NCBI GenBank assembly: GCA_024734555.1
Contig: JANPWX010000653.1
Coordinates: forward strand, 1,717,824-1,781,823
Length of the DNA stretch: 64,000 bases
Direction: 5' to 3'
From: Trochalopteron elliotii
Taxonomy: Eukaryota; Chordata; Aves; Passeriformes; Leiothrichidae
Below the pieces are notes generated by a model. The model saw only the letters and a program-made list of their open reading frames with translations, ran no database searches and was not told the origin of the DNA. The translations under genes were made by a program, and so were the position numbers. Below, piece by piece: positions 35,501-49,870 of the stretch (positions are counted from its first letter, which is position 1; each line of letters begins with the position of its first letter).

Positions 35501-37897
35501 GTATTGAGCAAAAGTGAAACTGCATGGACAAGATGACTTTTACCATGACTGAATGCAAATATTGTATTTAGAATGAGAGATTCTAAGAAATTTTCACAGC
35601 CTAAGACACAGTTCTGCGGAAAACTGACTTGGGAAAGCAATAAAAAGCAGCAGTAGCTGTTTAGCCAGCTGTGGCCTACAGGTTGATGCAGTGATTAGAA
35701 AGGCAAATGGGACTGAATGTCCATGCAGGATGTTTCTTGCTTTGGTGTCCTCCTTTTTAGGATCCAGAATCCAAGAAAGTGTCAATAAATTTGACTCAGG
35801 ATGTGGCTTGGAAAAACAATCACAAGAAAAAAATATCTCTATGACTTATGAAAAAATGGAAAGTGACTGAGTTTTTTGATCGCTGTCTAGCAGAAATCTG
35901 ACACCAAAGGACTTCATTTTATATGAACAAACTATGAAGAGCTGAGGCCAGGCAACTTCAGAATAGAGGTTTCTACCAGTGATGGAAGCTGGCAACAGGA
36001 ACGGTTTACAAAAAAATATGTTCCCTATTTTATTGCTTCTTGTCTTTAAAGTCTTTGGATCAAGAAAAAGGTGGGGTTTTTTTCAAGAAGATAGTCTTGC
36101 TGGAATAGAATTCTGAGAAGACTCACATCTCACCTTTGGGAAGGTGTTGGACTAGAAATTTAGGGTCACAATGTTCTGATCTTATGAGACACAAATGTGG
36201 AGTCTGGATTTTAATCAAACATGTCTTTGTATGCCCCTGTTTTGAAACCATCTTCATATTATTCCCTCAAATGTTCCCTGTAAAGAAATGTCTAAGAACG
36301 AAAATTAATTGCAAGTAAGCAGATATTGGTTTTGTTATGCTTTATCTAAATCCCAAATACATTCTTATTAGCGTTCCTGGGGTTTGAGAGATGTCAAGTG
36401 ACCTTGTTCCATTGAGTCAATTGCTCAGATTTAAACCAGGATTGTAAAATTAGTGATCAGCCTAGTGATCAGTGTGCTGCGAGTGTCTGGTTGCAGTTTG
36501 TGCCATATGTGCATTCCATTTCCAGGGGGCCTGTGAGAATTTTGAGGACATCTGTTAGCAGCACTGTCCCATAGGAATGCTCACAAGTCACTTGTGAAAC
36601 AGCCCATTTTAATTTTGAAAATCTTCTGCTTTGTCTATGAGATAGGGGATTTTCTTTACAATTTGTCAGGGTTGACTCTGCTGAATCTAACGGCACCAGC
36701 TTTGGCACTCAATTCACAACCCAGTGTTTGAGGGAAAATAGTCCATCTTTACTAGTCAAGATGTCCAATTTGCATTTCATTCATTCATTTTCCACGTGTG
36801 CTGCCAGGTGTTCTAAGGACTCATGATATCTCTAATCTCCCAAGCAGAATATTTTTTGAAACGGGAAGTATTTGAAATTCATCATTAAAAGAGCTTGTCC
36901 ACTTTTCAAAAGTCCCCTCTCATCTTGACAGACCAGATATTTTGTAGGCTCAGGTTTTAGAACAGGATCTTAAAAGGCTCAGGAAACTTCAGCTTCCCTG
37001 TGTTTCGAAGACATTTTGAAATCACACAATCTCAGATCTCAGTGGAAATATTTGATGACTTCATACTTGACAATTACCTCTCACCACAACCCTTGTCTCA
37101 AAGTGTGTCGCTATTGACAGCTCTTTAGTGCCCTCTCATGATGATTTGTGTTTGACAGCATAAGAGAGAGCGTGCTCTTTCAGCTAACTGGAGTGATGGT
37201 TGATGAGCAAACCTTTGCACTCCTGCACCATAAGTGACCCTTTATAATGAAATAAATACATTTAAAAACTACAGCCCTACCACTCATCTCCACCCGTTAT
37301 GAGATCAGAGTACAAGGCTCCTGTACAATCCTGCTATTGCAAAAGAGAATTGTGTAGGATTCTGTGTATATAATGAGTATTTTTTCCATTGCCCAAAGCT
37401 GTCTAGGTTTTTGCAGGAGGCACAGAAATATAGGGGTGGTGCCCTAAGCCTATGAATGCTGATAACAATACTTGAGTTCATCTATTTTAGTGTTTTGTCA
37501 ATGATTCAGCCTTAAAAAAAGAAGCTACCTTGTAAACTGACAAAGAGTGGGGAATTAATGGGGAAGGACTACAATAGAAATTGATCTGGCCTTATTCAAT
37601 TTCACTATATGAGCCTAAGACTTATAGATGTGTGTGCGTGTGTGTGATTGAGCATTAGGCAAAATAAAATCAAATCTCTTCTTTAATCTACTTCATTTAA
37701 ATATTTGTGAGAAGTCAGCTGGTGAGTGGTGCATATCAGAGCTCATTGAAGATCTCCAGGGAAAACAAAATTATCTTAAAAATATTAAGGTCCTTTGCTG
37801 GCTAGTCACAGTGCTGGTGCTGATGAGGTGCTGAGAATGCATGCATGGGTCCATTTAAAAACATTCATTGGAGGTATTTTTTATTGAAAAATCAGAC
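35501..37897. other. Intergenic, no gene seen
   Basis: A TG-rich run (TGTGTGCGTGTGTGTG) lies near 37629-37646. A phrase near 36140-36165 (GGTGTTGGACTAGAAATTTA) is weakly CR1-like but too short to call. Confidence 0.5.
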
Positions 37898-38010
37898 AGC
37901 GCTCTCAGCAAGCTGATCTAGTGGAAGATGTTCCTGCTCATTGCAGGAGAGTTGGATTAGGTGATCCTTAAAGGTCACTTCCAACCCAAAATATTTTATG
38001 ATTCTATGAT
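37898..38010 (+). mobile_element. CR1 LINE 3' end
   Basis: The fragment runs from CAGCGCTCTCAGCAAGC through TCTAGTGGAAGATGTTCC, GGTCACTTCCAACCC and the tail ATTTTATGATTCTATGAT. It is a 5'-truncated copy with a clear avian CR1 terminus. Confidence 0.9.
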
Positions 38011-41000
38011 CTCTCTTTATATACTGTTGTTCAGTAAAGTTGTATTTTAGACACAAAATGAGTTGCTTGGCCTAAAGAACTTGGGTGGTTACAGGGCTGG
38101 GCTTTTTTTTCAGTGAGAATATAAACTGACCTGTCAAAAGTCACAAATAAAACACTTGGTGGAGTCTGGGTACTTTTTCACAAAGATACATTTTCTCTTC
38201 TGCTTGCTTAATGGCTCAGTAAGCTTAGATTTCCTTCACAGGAAAAGTTTCCAGAGCAGTTTGTCTGCTAAAATAATGTATTTATAACCATGGTAAAAGT
38301 AGTCATCTGTATCATTACTAGCACTTCTCTGCCATTTTTTAATTCTCCAATATCTCTGGATGAGATATCACAAAAGGAATAATAAAGTATGTCTGAACAG
38401 TAGAAGACTGTAAGAACTGGCAAAGTTAGCTGATAACAGAATCAGTACCTGAAAAACCCTTATTGAGGCTGTTTCTGTACTACAAGCAAGATGCTTTCTG
38501 GAAAAAGGCCTTTATACACATAACATGGTGTAGAGAAAAGTGTCTGGAAGCAGGAGATATGACGTCTGCAGAATCCTTATCAAAAAATTGAACCTGATAC
38601 GCAACTCAAAGATGACTTAATGGGAAAATAAGCAATCTTGAATAAGGAGATACACATCTTGGAGGTTTTCCAGTCCTTTTAAATTATGCTTCCTCTTCCC
38701 AAACAACAGCTCTGTTAATACTTGGTTCTCAAGATCTTTCAGATGGAAGTACAAAAAACTTCAGATGAAGGACCACTTTGCTGCTGCTGAGGAATCATGC
38801 AATGTCCAGCACCACACAGTGAGCTTGAGGAATTGTAATGTTAACTGTGCTGCACAGCAGCTCAGAAGGGGTGAGAGCTGAACCACAGCTTGATCCTGCT
38901 ATCCCACTGGGCTACAATCCTTTATGGAATAATTGCACATATGTCAATGGGACTGTAAGAAAGGTGAATTCAGTGTGGAGATTTTAACAGAGCAGTGGTT
39001 TTGAGAAAGGACTGCAAGATGTATTTATTCCTAGAAAAGTCACAAAAATTAATTTAAACCAGCTTCAGTTACAAAGCAACTGAAAACAAGGATTCAAAAC
39101 CTGTTGTGCTGGCATTTTGTCTCTGCAACACTGGTGTCACATAAACCTGCAAGTGGCTGCTTGGTGGCACTGTTCTGTGTGGAGCACTTCCAAACTCCTT
39201 TAAGCAGGAGACAGAGCACACCCCAATCGTGGGACCCTCCTCACAGCCTTCAGCACATCCAACATGTTTCACAGTTCTGTCAATTCTTTAATTCCTTATT
39301 AGAAATATTAAGCATCAATCCTATTAAGAATATTGCAGGGGAAGGTTCATGTACATTCTTTGGCCTGTTGTAACTGATCTTTTCTTAGGCAATTTCTAGT
39401 CCGTGACAATATTTGTTCTCATATACCAGGGTATTTGTTTCCCAGATTGCCTCCTGTGGAGGACTTTGTCCTATGTCTCTTGGAAATCTAAGAAAGTCAC
39501 ATCCACTCTTCTGGCAATGTATTAAAAAAACCCTAGTAGATTAGAGACAATTTCCCTTCAGTGAATCCAGACTGAGTCGTCCCCATTCTGTCATGTTCAT
39601 CCAGCTAAACTTCTGGTTTTGATTAGTTTCAGCCAATGCAGCTGGCACTGGAGAAGGGCTCGCTGGTCCTCCATCCTAGGATCAGCTCTTTCTAAAACAT
39701 GGATATGACACAAATGAGAGGCAGCGTATTTTTGTTAGCAACTCAGCTCCTCTTTCCTTAAATTCCTCCAGGTCTCCTGGGGTATATACCTTTCATTCCT
39801 AGCAGCTTGTGGCTCTTTAGCTTCTTCAACACCTCATGTTTTAACATCTCACTGTCTACGATTTGAGCCTGAAAAAATACATCTGGGGCCAATATTTCCC
39901 AGCATTCTCTGTGGTGCAGACTGATATTAATAAATCCTTTAACTCTGCTGTAAAGGTCTTTATGCTCCTAAATAGTTCGTTGTTACCTTGCCGCTCTGGG
40001 GAGTCTCTCAGAGGCTTCCTGTTTCTGCTGTGGTGAAGCTTGACATTGTGGGCTATCTGCTCCTCTGAAAGCACTGTTCCACAAGGTACATGCCTTTGGA
40101 TACATGCCTCCATAGAACTGTATCTCCATTTGCTGATCTTTGGCACTGAGGCACACTGCTGTCCTCACAGCATGCAGCTGAAATAGATACTCCTAAAATG
40201 CACAGTGCACGTGCAGAACTGGAGCTCCTTAGAAGCCTGAACGTGGCCAGGTTCTGCTCTAAAATGAATAAAGAAATCATTCAGATCCCCAGTCATGGCT
40301 TCTTTTGAGTGTTCAGTTACCACAAAATGAAGCATCAGTCTCATGGTGGTCATGTGCCAAGATGCCTGGTTTGAGGAAGTGTATTCTCTGGAGAAATATT
40401 TCCTTTGAGCCGATAACACTGAGCTAACAATTCCTTTCAAAATTGATCTTGAAATAAATGGTGGATTATTTCACAGGCTTCTATCAGTTACAGCTGACAG
40501 TGAAGCATACCTAAAGGAAACAGCACCACCAGACTGAGCAAGCTTGATGGTACCACTAAGCTCTGGAGCAGAGCTGGAGGGGTATTTGCCCACCTTTGCT
40601 AAAAGAAAGTGGATGCAAACCCTCCTTGCTGGCTTGCAAATAATTTCTGTTCTAGCTCCCTTCTTTATGGGTGCACATTTTCCTGTCTGAAGCAGCAAAC
40701 ACCGATTTCAGCAGATGTTATGCAAAATGGAGAGGATGCAAAGTGTGGGTGTTTGTTCAGAAGAGACAGTGTTTATCCCCCTCGGATGCTGAAGGTTTTA
40801 TGCAGAGCAGCTGGCCTGGCCTCCCTCGGTGAGTGAGACAATAGTTGTCTTATTCTTGTTACTCTGTCTCTCAGATAGGAATTTATTTGCCCTATGAATA
40901 TCTTCAGAGTAGCTCTCCATGGCATGGCTCTCCTTGAGCTATCACAACTTCAGGAGAAACTGAGGCCATGGAGCATGCACTCAGGGGAGATTAGATAACA

Positions 41001-42534
41001 ATTAACAACAGTATTTACGAGGCCTAAACTGTGTAGAATTGGAAGCAGAAGATCATAACAGAAGAGGAGAAAATGTCTTTGGGTGCAGTCCAAGCCATAG
41101 GTATTTTCCTGACCCAGGTTTCCCTTTCTAATTATTATAATTTTTTGCGTTCATATTGTTGGACTAACATGCCATTAAGCTAAACCCTTCATTCAGTGTG
41201 TTTTTAGCCACTGGACAGGAATTGCTAATGAAGAGCTGCATCCTTGCTTGGACAGAGCAGGAAGCCATCACGGGGGGCAGTAATTTCAGGGTGATGTTTG
41301 AAGCTGTTTGTGTTCACACATTGAACACTGCTGGGCTGATGGGCCAATGCTTGGTACTGTCTCAGGCATTCAGCTGCCCCAATACCACGGCTGTGGTTGC
41401 CATATCCTTGCTTCAAAAACTCTCCTCAGAGGGATAAATTGGCAGATTCTGGCCTTTTCTCACCAAGGCTTTTCCCACAATCTAGTTGTCCACAGTACTG
41501 AGATCCCTCAGCCTGGCCCTTAGTGCCCAGGGCTGTGCACTTCTCCATAACCTCTGGATTTTTTCTAAGAAAAAACCCTGCTCTTGTCTTACCCTTTTCA
41601 GTGAATTTCTGCCTCATTCAGTCTGCAGAAGATGGGGCATGTGAGTCTGCTGCAATTGCCATACTGGCCACAAAGAGGTCACAGACTTACTTTGTCAGTC
41701 CATGTCATGCTTCTGTTGCTCTGCTTCATTTTCTGTGCCTTCAAATCCCTCATCCTCACACTTGTCACTTGAGATAGCAGGTAGGAACATGCACAAATGT
41801 TTTTATAAGCAAACACAGATCAGATTGAAATGTAATTGTGCAACCACTGTGACTTGCCTCTCTATTTTTCAGTGTCTGTACTTAGATGTGATTTGTGACA
41901 CTTGGTTTAGGTATACTCTTTTACACTGATTTAGCATGTCAGTCTTGTATTGATCCCACACTTAGGTCTTGTCATTTGTAGCCAGTGCAGACTGTAAACT
42001 TCTCTGACTATTTGAGGACTGACATCCAAATCCTCCATACATGTCACCATCGTCCCCCTGTCACACTCTTGGCTTATATCCTGCCCCAAAATGTGATTGA
42101 CTGAAAATCAAGTTCAGTTGATTGTCTGTGTTTCCAAGTTTTCTCTTCTTGTGTCTTAAATGCCTTTACTGATGCCATACCTCCAGCTGGTACTGGCATA
42201 TGACAAAATCTGGAGGACTGGAAAATCAGCTGAACTACATCTTCCATCAGTCTCCTTGAGTTTGCCCAGGCAATGGTGCACCATGGCAAAATTCTTATTT
42301 GTGTTTCAGTATCTTGTTTCATATGATGACAAACATAGCAACTAGTAGGTAACGTTTGTTGCCATCATGAAACCTGATTCTGCCACCATGCCGCATCCTT
42401 GAAAATAACCTGGGCACACCAGCACTCCTCTGCTACAGTGTGATGGGTTTTGAGCCCAGTGTGTCAGATTGGAGCATTGTAGGGATATGTGCTGGGAAGA
42501 GGGCCCCTTCCTGTGTAGGCTGACAGATTAACAG
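38011..42534. other. Intergenic, no gene seen
   Basis: No recognised repeat or exon. Overlapping minus-strand ORFs near 39856-40440 (up to 96 codons) have no motif I can name and no splice context that convinces me. Confidence 0.5.
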
Positions 42535-42907
42535 TCACAGAGTCAAGGAATGGTTGGGCTTGGAATGGACCACTGGAGGTCCTCTAGTCCAACCTGCCTG
42601 CTCACGCAGGGTCCCTGAGAACAGATCACTCACAATTATGTCCAGGCAGCTTTAGAAGATCTCCAGAGATGGAAACTCCACAGCACCTCTGGGCAAACTG
42701 TTCCAGTGCTTAGTCACTCTCACAGTAAAGTTCTTCCTCACATTGAGGAGGAACTTCCTCTGTTCCAGTTTCTACCCATTGCTTCTCATCCTATTGTCTG
42801 TAACCACCAAGAAGAACCTGGCTTCATCTTCTTGACACCTTCCCTTCAGATGCTTATGGACATGGATAGAATCCTCTCTCAGTCATCTCTTCTCCAGGCT
42901 GAACAGG
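42535..42907 (-). mobile_element. CR1 LINE 3' fragment
   Basis: The left end TCACAGAGTCAAGGAATGG is the complement of the CR1 tail. It continues through GTCCTCTAGTCCAACC and the ORF2 end (CTGTTCCAGTGCTTAG, then GTAAAGTTCTTCCTCACATT) to CTCTTCTCCAGGCTGAACAG near 42900. About 370 bp, moderately diverged, frame broken. Confidence 0.9.
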
Positions 42908-43718
42908 ATTCCAGGATGAGCCATTCCATCACATTTTCAGTGACTGAGGTGAGGTATTTAGGGCATCAGAATGAAATGAAATTAAATGAAACAGCATGTT
43001 GCTAATGCCATTTGGCATTAGACTGGATTTAAATAATCTTTCTGGGGGAAAGAACACATTTTTTGCTTTATTTTAAGTGAACCAAGAAAGCAAACTAATT
43101 CTTTGTATTTCAAGGCACCTTTCTCATCCATTGTTCTATTCAAATTTAGCTTTCAAATCTCATTACTTCTCTAGCTGCTCTGACTGTTCAACTTTCCCTT
43201 TGCTTGTCATGCTTTTGTGCAATATAGTGCAGCTCAAAAAACTTGATTTAATTACCTTTTAGAAGACCTGGGTTGCAACCACAGAGCTTTCACTCTCACA
43301 TAGCCACATGTCAACTCACAGGCTGTGAATATTACCTTTTATGTCTGCAATGTAGCTCCATGAAGGAAAAAATGAAGCAGAAACCCAGTCTTGTACAGTC
43401 ACTTTGGTTGCTGCAATAATGATTAAGTTGTATTTCTACCTAATTAGCAGGTTGATTCTCAGAACTGACCTTCAAAGATATGCAAAGTTCAAACTCCCTT
43501 GCCCAGATAGTGAGTTGAAGAAAAATAACACAAACCAAACATTTATAAATCACTTATTTCTTTACTCACCAAACTCCCTTACCTAATCTGTGGGGTGAGA
43601 GGGCACAAACATCTTCCACTTGACAGATGCAAGTAGGTTTACAGCAGGGATGGTGGATTTGCTATAACAGAGTTATGGTCAGAGATAAGCTGAGATACGA
43701 TCATTATCAGGGAGCTGT
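42908..43718. other. Intergenic, between two CR1 copies; nothing recognised
   Basis: Only AT-leaning unique sequence with a small GAAATGAAATTAAATGAAA repeat near 42971-42990. Confidence 0.5.
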
Positions 43719-44031
43719 GAAAGAGCTGGAGAACAACTTTTCAAAAGAACATGTAGTGATAGGACAAGGGGGAATGGCTTTAAACTGAAAGAAGGAAGGT
43801 TTAGATTGAGTATGAAGAAGAAATACTTTACTGTGAGGGTGGTGAGAGACTGGAACAGGTTACCCAAAGAAGTTGCAGATATCCCATCCCTGGAAGTGTT
43901 CAAGGCCAGGCTGGATGGGGCTCTGAGAACCTGGTCTAGTGGAAGGTGTTCCTGCCCACAGCAGGAGGGTTGGAAAAAGGTGATCTTTAAGATCCCTTCC
44001 AACCCAAACCATTCTGTGATTCTATGATTCT
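43719..44031 (+). mobile_element. CR1 LINE 3' end with ORF2 carboxy terminus still open
   Basis: Of the CR1 copies here this is the only one whose frame remains open. From about 43725 to the stop at 44025-44027 the plus strand reads the C-terminal tail of ORF2, including TRGNGFKLKEGRFRL near 43765-43807, then VVRDWNRLPKEVADIPSLEV and FKARLDGAL. The element ends in ATTCTGTGATTCTATGATTC. It lacks reverse transcriptase and endonuclease, so it is not autonomous. The intact frame over about 100 codons suggests a younger insertion than its neighbours. Confidence 0.92.
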
Positions 44032-47000
44032 CTGTGGGAAATGGCACAGGACCTTACCTACTCTTTTTTCATCCTCAGATCTAGCTCAATTTTGTTCCAT
44101 TCCAGAGACAATGTACAAAAAGTACTTAAAATGCAATGGTAATGCAGATATCAGGCATTTGACTGAATTTTCTGTGTTCTTTGCTTCTGTAATAGAAAAT
44201 TCACATCCCTTCCAAAACAAAATTTTTCCTGTTCTCCTTCCAGTGTCTCCTTTGCTTTGCTATTCAGTATATAATGGTATTTATCCACATGCCCTTGCTC
44301 ACCCTCTCCTGGCAGTGACACTTGCCTAGCAGTGTGACTTAATGGGTGACTTATTTCTGCAGCTTCCAGTCTCAGCCTCCCACAGTCCTGCCCAGCATTC
44401 AGGGAATTTCATTATTTTTCTTGGGGAAACAAAAGAGTCGTAACAAAAAATGAAGATTTACTAAGATTTTTTTTTCCTTTTTCCAGAAAAACGTGTATTT
44501 AGCCACAAATTTGTCTATTAACACATTAAGCATTTAGTGAATCAGACTTTGCAATAAATTTTTTTATAAAAGTATCCACAGAAGTAGTTCAAGGTTCTTG
44601 CAAACCTTGGTATGCTTCATATCTTCCCAAAAGGAAGAAAAAGATGAAAATTTTGTCCTCTCTGAAATATTAATTTTTCCAGCAGCTCTGCTCTGCTGAC
44701 AGCACAACTCCTTTGTTCCTGTTCAGTCCTACTTACTCTGTGGCCAATGCAAAGATCTTCCCTTCCTCTCCTATTGAGAGATATCACAGTTGATTTGTGT
44801 TTAATCCAACAACTAATTACCTCAAAAATGAGGCTGTATAAGCACAGTCAATGGCACCATGAGGCATTTATATGTCTAAATAATGAGCTAAACAGCAGTG
44901 CCCATGCTGTTTCCACTCCTCATCATCTCCTTAGCTGGGATTGTATCAAGAGCTTGCAGACATTACATGTCAAGACATTCACAATATGTCAGGATTTTGC
45001 CCCCCAGTTCATTCTTTGTAACTTCGGCCTGACTGAAACATTTGCAGCTTGTCTGAAAGTCAAGCCAAGTGCTCACTGCAAGGATGTGACTGGCCTTCAG
45101 CCACTGTCTTTCCTGAACTCCTGGGTGCACAAACCCTCTTCACCTGTGTGCCACTGGCACTGTGGCCCTACAGCCAAAACTGGCTGCAAAACTGGCTGCA
45201 AAACCACAGGTTCACACAATGCTTTGTGAGAATAATAAGAACTGGTGAGACCTGGTTTGTTCCTGTTCCTGCCCTGCCCATCATCCCTGCATCTCTTATT
45301 TACAGTAGAGGGGAGGATTGTGATACCTCTGCCAGCCTCAGTGTGCTGCTAGGGGTGCCATGAGCAGATGCTGTGGAACCCTTCCCACTTCCAGCAGCCT
45401 TGGGTCAAGTTCAGACCTCTCTGTTTGCTGCATAAGCTTCAGACCGTTTGCAGGATCTGTGCCCCCTTCATGTCCATTTGGTCTTGTGCAGGGCCTTCTG
45501 CACTGCCAATCCTCCCTCAGTGCCCACTCCAAGCAAGGCCCTCCTTGTTCTATGCTTGACCTTCAGTGTTGGCTGTCTGCAGATGCATTGAAGGTTTTCT
45601 TATGTGTAAACTGCAGATACATTTAGAACCTTTGCCTGACCCTCAGCTGTCCTGGATCAGAAAGGTGGGGATAGCACCACATCCCTGGGCACAAGGTCAA
45701 AGGAGAAGCTCTGCAGGTTCCTGATAAAACTTCTTTGCTCTGACTGCACAGCTCTGCCTTGGCATTAATTGCTCTGCCCACAGACCATATTACAATTTCT
45801 AACCCTCAGAAACTCTGCCCCTGAGGGTACAGGAGGTTTGGAAAACAGTGGCTGTGAAATGGGGTGGCCTCTGCTTATGCAGGGCCTGTGCAGGGCCTGA
45901 AAGTTCCTCAGGAGCTGCAGCATCCTGTGAATATCCTCACTTGGGAGCCAGTACCACGGGCTGAGCAGTTCCCTTGGGCTGAAATTAGTAAATATACATT
46001 TCCCCCATGGTTATGACATCTCTTAGGTAATTTAAAGCTAAGAAATGTTTGTGCAACAGTGCAGGCCTTCACCTCAGCACAGTCATGTCCTCAGACATGA
46101 AAACCATAGGATTTCAGTTACAAGGTCTGACTGCAATTAAGAGGGGAGCAGAAAGGTGCTGCTGACATCCAGGGAGATTCATGTCCTGGGGTTTTGTACA
46201 CATTGCACACTGCAAAACCTCAGGCACTGAGTGATAGTCTCACTGCTTAATAGGGGGAAGAGGACAATCCTGCTTAATAAATGACACACAAGTGTGATGA
46301 TTCAGAAGGGCTAATTCCTCCAGACTAAAAAAAATTATAAGCAAGTTATAAGCAAACAGGACGAAAGGCAAAGACAGAAGGCTAATGAAAAGCAACAATT
46401 TTTCAAATCAAAATAATCACATTCCCACAATCAATAAAGAAGACAATATTGGCTAAAATCTCTTCCAATTTCTGTGACAAAGTGAAGGCTCCAATCAGAA
46501 ATAGAAAAGCAACATATGACAGAGAAAGAGAGGGGAAGCAGATCAGAGCTGATAAAATTGCAAGTTCTGAAGCCTAGAAAATTGGTAATGTGTGATAAAA
46601 GTATCTGGGAAAATAAGGACTTTTAAATAATATACCAAGAACAAGATCTTCTTCCATTGGACCAGAGGATACAGATCCCACAATGCAGAAGGATACAATG
46701 TCAGGAAGATGATTCCTCCAGTCCCTTTTCCCAATCTCCAGGGGAGCTGGAAAGGAGGATGTGCTAGACTACCTCCACTTTCGTCATGCTGCAGCACCAT
46801 ATAGAAGAGTTTCTATCCTCTGGCTTGGCTGTACACATGAACCATGGAGGCTTCCTTTGCTCTGGTCCCTGCTGAACTTTTGCTGCTTTCACCTAGGCCA
46901 GCAGTGAACAAGAGATTTTTGCACAGAGGGGCACACATGATTCCTTTGAGGGATGGGAGCTTGTCATTTACATCCTTCACAAGAGACCTGTTCTGCTTTG

Positions 47001-49870
47001 AACACAGACAAGCTGAGATCTTGACTGTGTTTTTACAACATGGAATTTCTCTTGTTAGTCTGCCAAGCCCTTTTTCTACCAGCCACATTCACACAGGGAG
47101 TGGGCAGTAGCTGTAAGACATGAGCAGCATCTAGACTTTCATCTGCATAGTTGCCTTTACATGATGTCCCACTCAGCCTCTCATTCAGTTCCTGAAGGAG
47201 GCACTGCCCACTAACAAGCTCTCCACAGCTCTTCCCCCAAGGGTCTGCAGGCAATCAGTGACAGGCTCAGGTCTGCAAAAATCCTCTCCCTAGGTGAAGG
47301 ATAAGGCAGCCACAGGGAGATTTTTATTTACAGGTTAGATGCATGAATAACCACGATAGTGACATTCTCTGATGGCCAAAGTCACTAGCCAGGTTTCCAG
47401 TGCTCATTTGTGGCCATTGCATCTCCCTCTTCCCTGGAGGCTGTCCAGTGCTGGTCAGGGTGGCCTCGCACCTCCTCCTGCCCAGCAGGCTCCTGGTGCC
47501 CAAAGCCAGGCAGGTGGCCTGGCACATCCCTGCAGGGTGTGACACAGATATCCCACATCCACAGACAGCACCTGGCTCTGCCATCACCCACACTAACCCT
47601 TCCAACCCCCACAGACATGATCTGAAAGCCTGTTGTTGCTGGAAATTTGATTTAACTTTGTGCCATGTTCCTCCCTGCAATACACCAAATATCTCCTCTG
47701 TGAACAGTCAAGCTTGGCTCTTTCTTTTTTTTTTTCCTCTCTCTTTGGAAAGAGAGAAAGGGCATCAGAAGCAGAGCTTTTCTCACCAGATCCATTGCTT
47801 ATCTGCCCTGTGTAACAGACTGTTGGATATTGGATCAGCTTCTGACAATACATGAATAGATTTCCCACCCCACATCTGAAAGGTTCTTGGGATGACTCAT
47901 CTGACTCCTTCTCGGATGCTGTGAGTGCAGCTATAATATAAACCAGCTGTGTCCTAGTTTGGAAAAAAAATCCATCCATGTTGTTGAGGAATAACTGAGA
48001 CTGGAAATGCCTTAAAATAGCTGAAGTAATCAATTTTATTTGTAGGCTGCAGCAAACTGCTGTTCCAGAATGGGCTGCACTTAGTGGGCACCACATTATC
48101 CTGTGAACAGGATTATTGCTACGGATATAAAAAACAGGGAAGCTGTTCTTAAAACATCTTCCTCCAAGGCATGTCTCTGCCTAAAACTATAGAAAATGTA
48201 AGATGTGTTGGGCAGCACATTGGAAAGGTCTGAGGAAGGGAAACCAAGGAAGACTGAATCCAAAGTGCCATTAATGGTTGTTGGAAGTAAATCCCAGAGA
48301 AGGCAACTTTCAGTCTCTTTTTGGATGAATCAAAGAAAGCTGGAGACATGAACAAGGCTTTGTGTGCTCTCCCCTGCATTTTGGAAAGCAGGAACTCCTC
48401 TACCTGTCAACAGACTGAACCGTATCAGGGGATGCATCCATCCTGTGCCTTCTCCTGCCTGGTAACACACCACAGAACTGAAACAAAGCCATTGCCCAAA
48501 GCTTCTCCGGGACATAGAGCCACTCAAATGTCTGCAAGGTCAGAAAACTGCTTGTTCACTTGCTGGTTGCTCCTGAAGACTTAAGAATCCTTTTGATAAG
48601 AGCTAAGCCTGTGATGCTTGACAGAAGAGCTGTCCCACAGGTGCAGGATCACAGGTGGCTCACCAGCATTCCTCTTAAGCCAACAAAAGACTTCCAGTGA
48701 TTTCAATACTTAACAGTTTCCAAGTACCCTGATGAATTAAACATTTCTCACATGGTCTTAAAAATCTGAAAAGGGTACTTGAAGTGAAAGGTCAAGCAAT
48801 ATTATAGAACCTGACGAGATGTCATGAGTGCTGCTTTTTTTTTTTTTTCCTGATAGCAGAAGTCATGTAAAGAGGGATATTTGTACTCTACATTCACAGG
48901 GCTGCTTCCATGTTTGCTGAAGAGAAACTGATGTAAGCTTATTCCATCCCTACTCCTGAGACAGGAAACAAACATCCAGAGGCAGAGATGGGAACTTAAA
49001 CAACCTTTGCGGTACATGTCCATAGTGACATCCTCTGGGGTTACTTGTAGGAGAAACTTCAGCAAAGCCTGGTCCAAAGAGTCTGCCCATGGCCAAGCTA
49101 GTGATGACTTTGTACAGCTCCCTACAGTGCTTGAGCAGACAGATGAAAAATTGTTGGAAATTCTGAGACCAGAGACTCTCTTTTCCCTCTCCCCCTAGTT
49201 TGAAAGGTCAGTATTTCCTGCCAAATAATTGTTTCTGTATAAATTAATGGAGGCAGTATGGTAAGTGAAGTATTTTGTGAAAGAGATAAAAATGAGTCAA
49301 CAGCAAAGAAATGTTTTCAATGTAATCTTCTTTCATTAACAGATGCTGCATCTATCCTATTGAGAGAGGCTTGAACCCCACGGATGTGGAAACCTTTACC
49401 ACTGCTGCTCACCATTGACTGCTGGCAAAACTCACCACAGCATTTTCCTGTCAAGGAGAGATGCCTGACCTCACTACCAACCCTGGGTCAGAAGAAAGAC
49501 CAAAGTTGAAAACAGACCTTGTTTTTGCCCTTTGTGTAGCTTAGGACAGCTGTAAATGAAACTCAGGTCTTCAAGCTCCATCCAGGACTCCCCACATCAT
49601 TCAGCTCCACAGCCCCTCACACTGCAGCAGACTAGCAAGCCTTGCAGGGCACAAGAAATACAGTTGGCATCTCAGCATCTCTTTCTAACCAGCATCACTG
49701 GAAACAAGACTTACTGTTGCTCTAGTCCTTTGTCCTACCATAAATTTAAAAATAACAAATTTTATTTGCCATAGGTGGGGTGTAGAGGACAAAGATTTTT
49801 TGTTTACATGAACATTTGAAGAGCTTTCAGAGCAAACACAAAATCCAATTTACTTCCAGTTTTTCAGCTA
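44032..49870. other. Intergenic, no gene seen; small tandem duplications
   Basis: A 12-bp duplication (AAAACTGGCTGC twice, 45176-45199), an 11-bp duplication (TGCAGGGCCTG twice, 45878-45899) and T runs near 47727-47736 and 48834-48848 are the only repeats recognised. The longest ORFs (160 codons at 44747-45229; 167 codons at 47593-48096, minus) contain no domain I recognise. Confidence 0.5.

Noticed and set aside
36136..36165. Weak CR1-like phrase GTGTTGGACTAGAAATT
   Set aside because: Too short and without the following GGTCCCTTCCAA block or the terminal octamer.
44747..45229. 160-codon plus-strand ORF
   Set aside because: Contains the 12-bp duplication and no recognisable motif; consistent with chance in a 64-kb sequence.
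47593..48096. 167-codon minus-strand ORF
   Set aside because: No domain, no repeat-family match, no codon bias or splice context that I can recognise; overlaps ORFs on the other strand.
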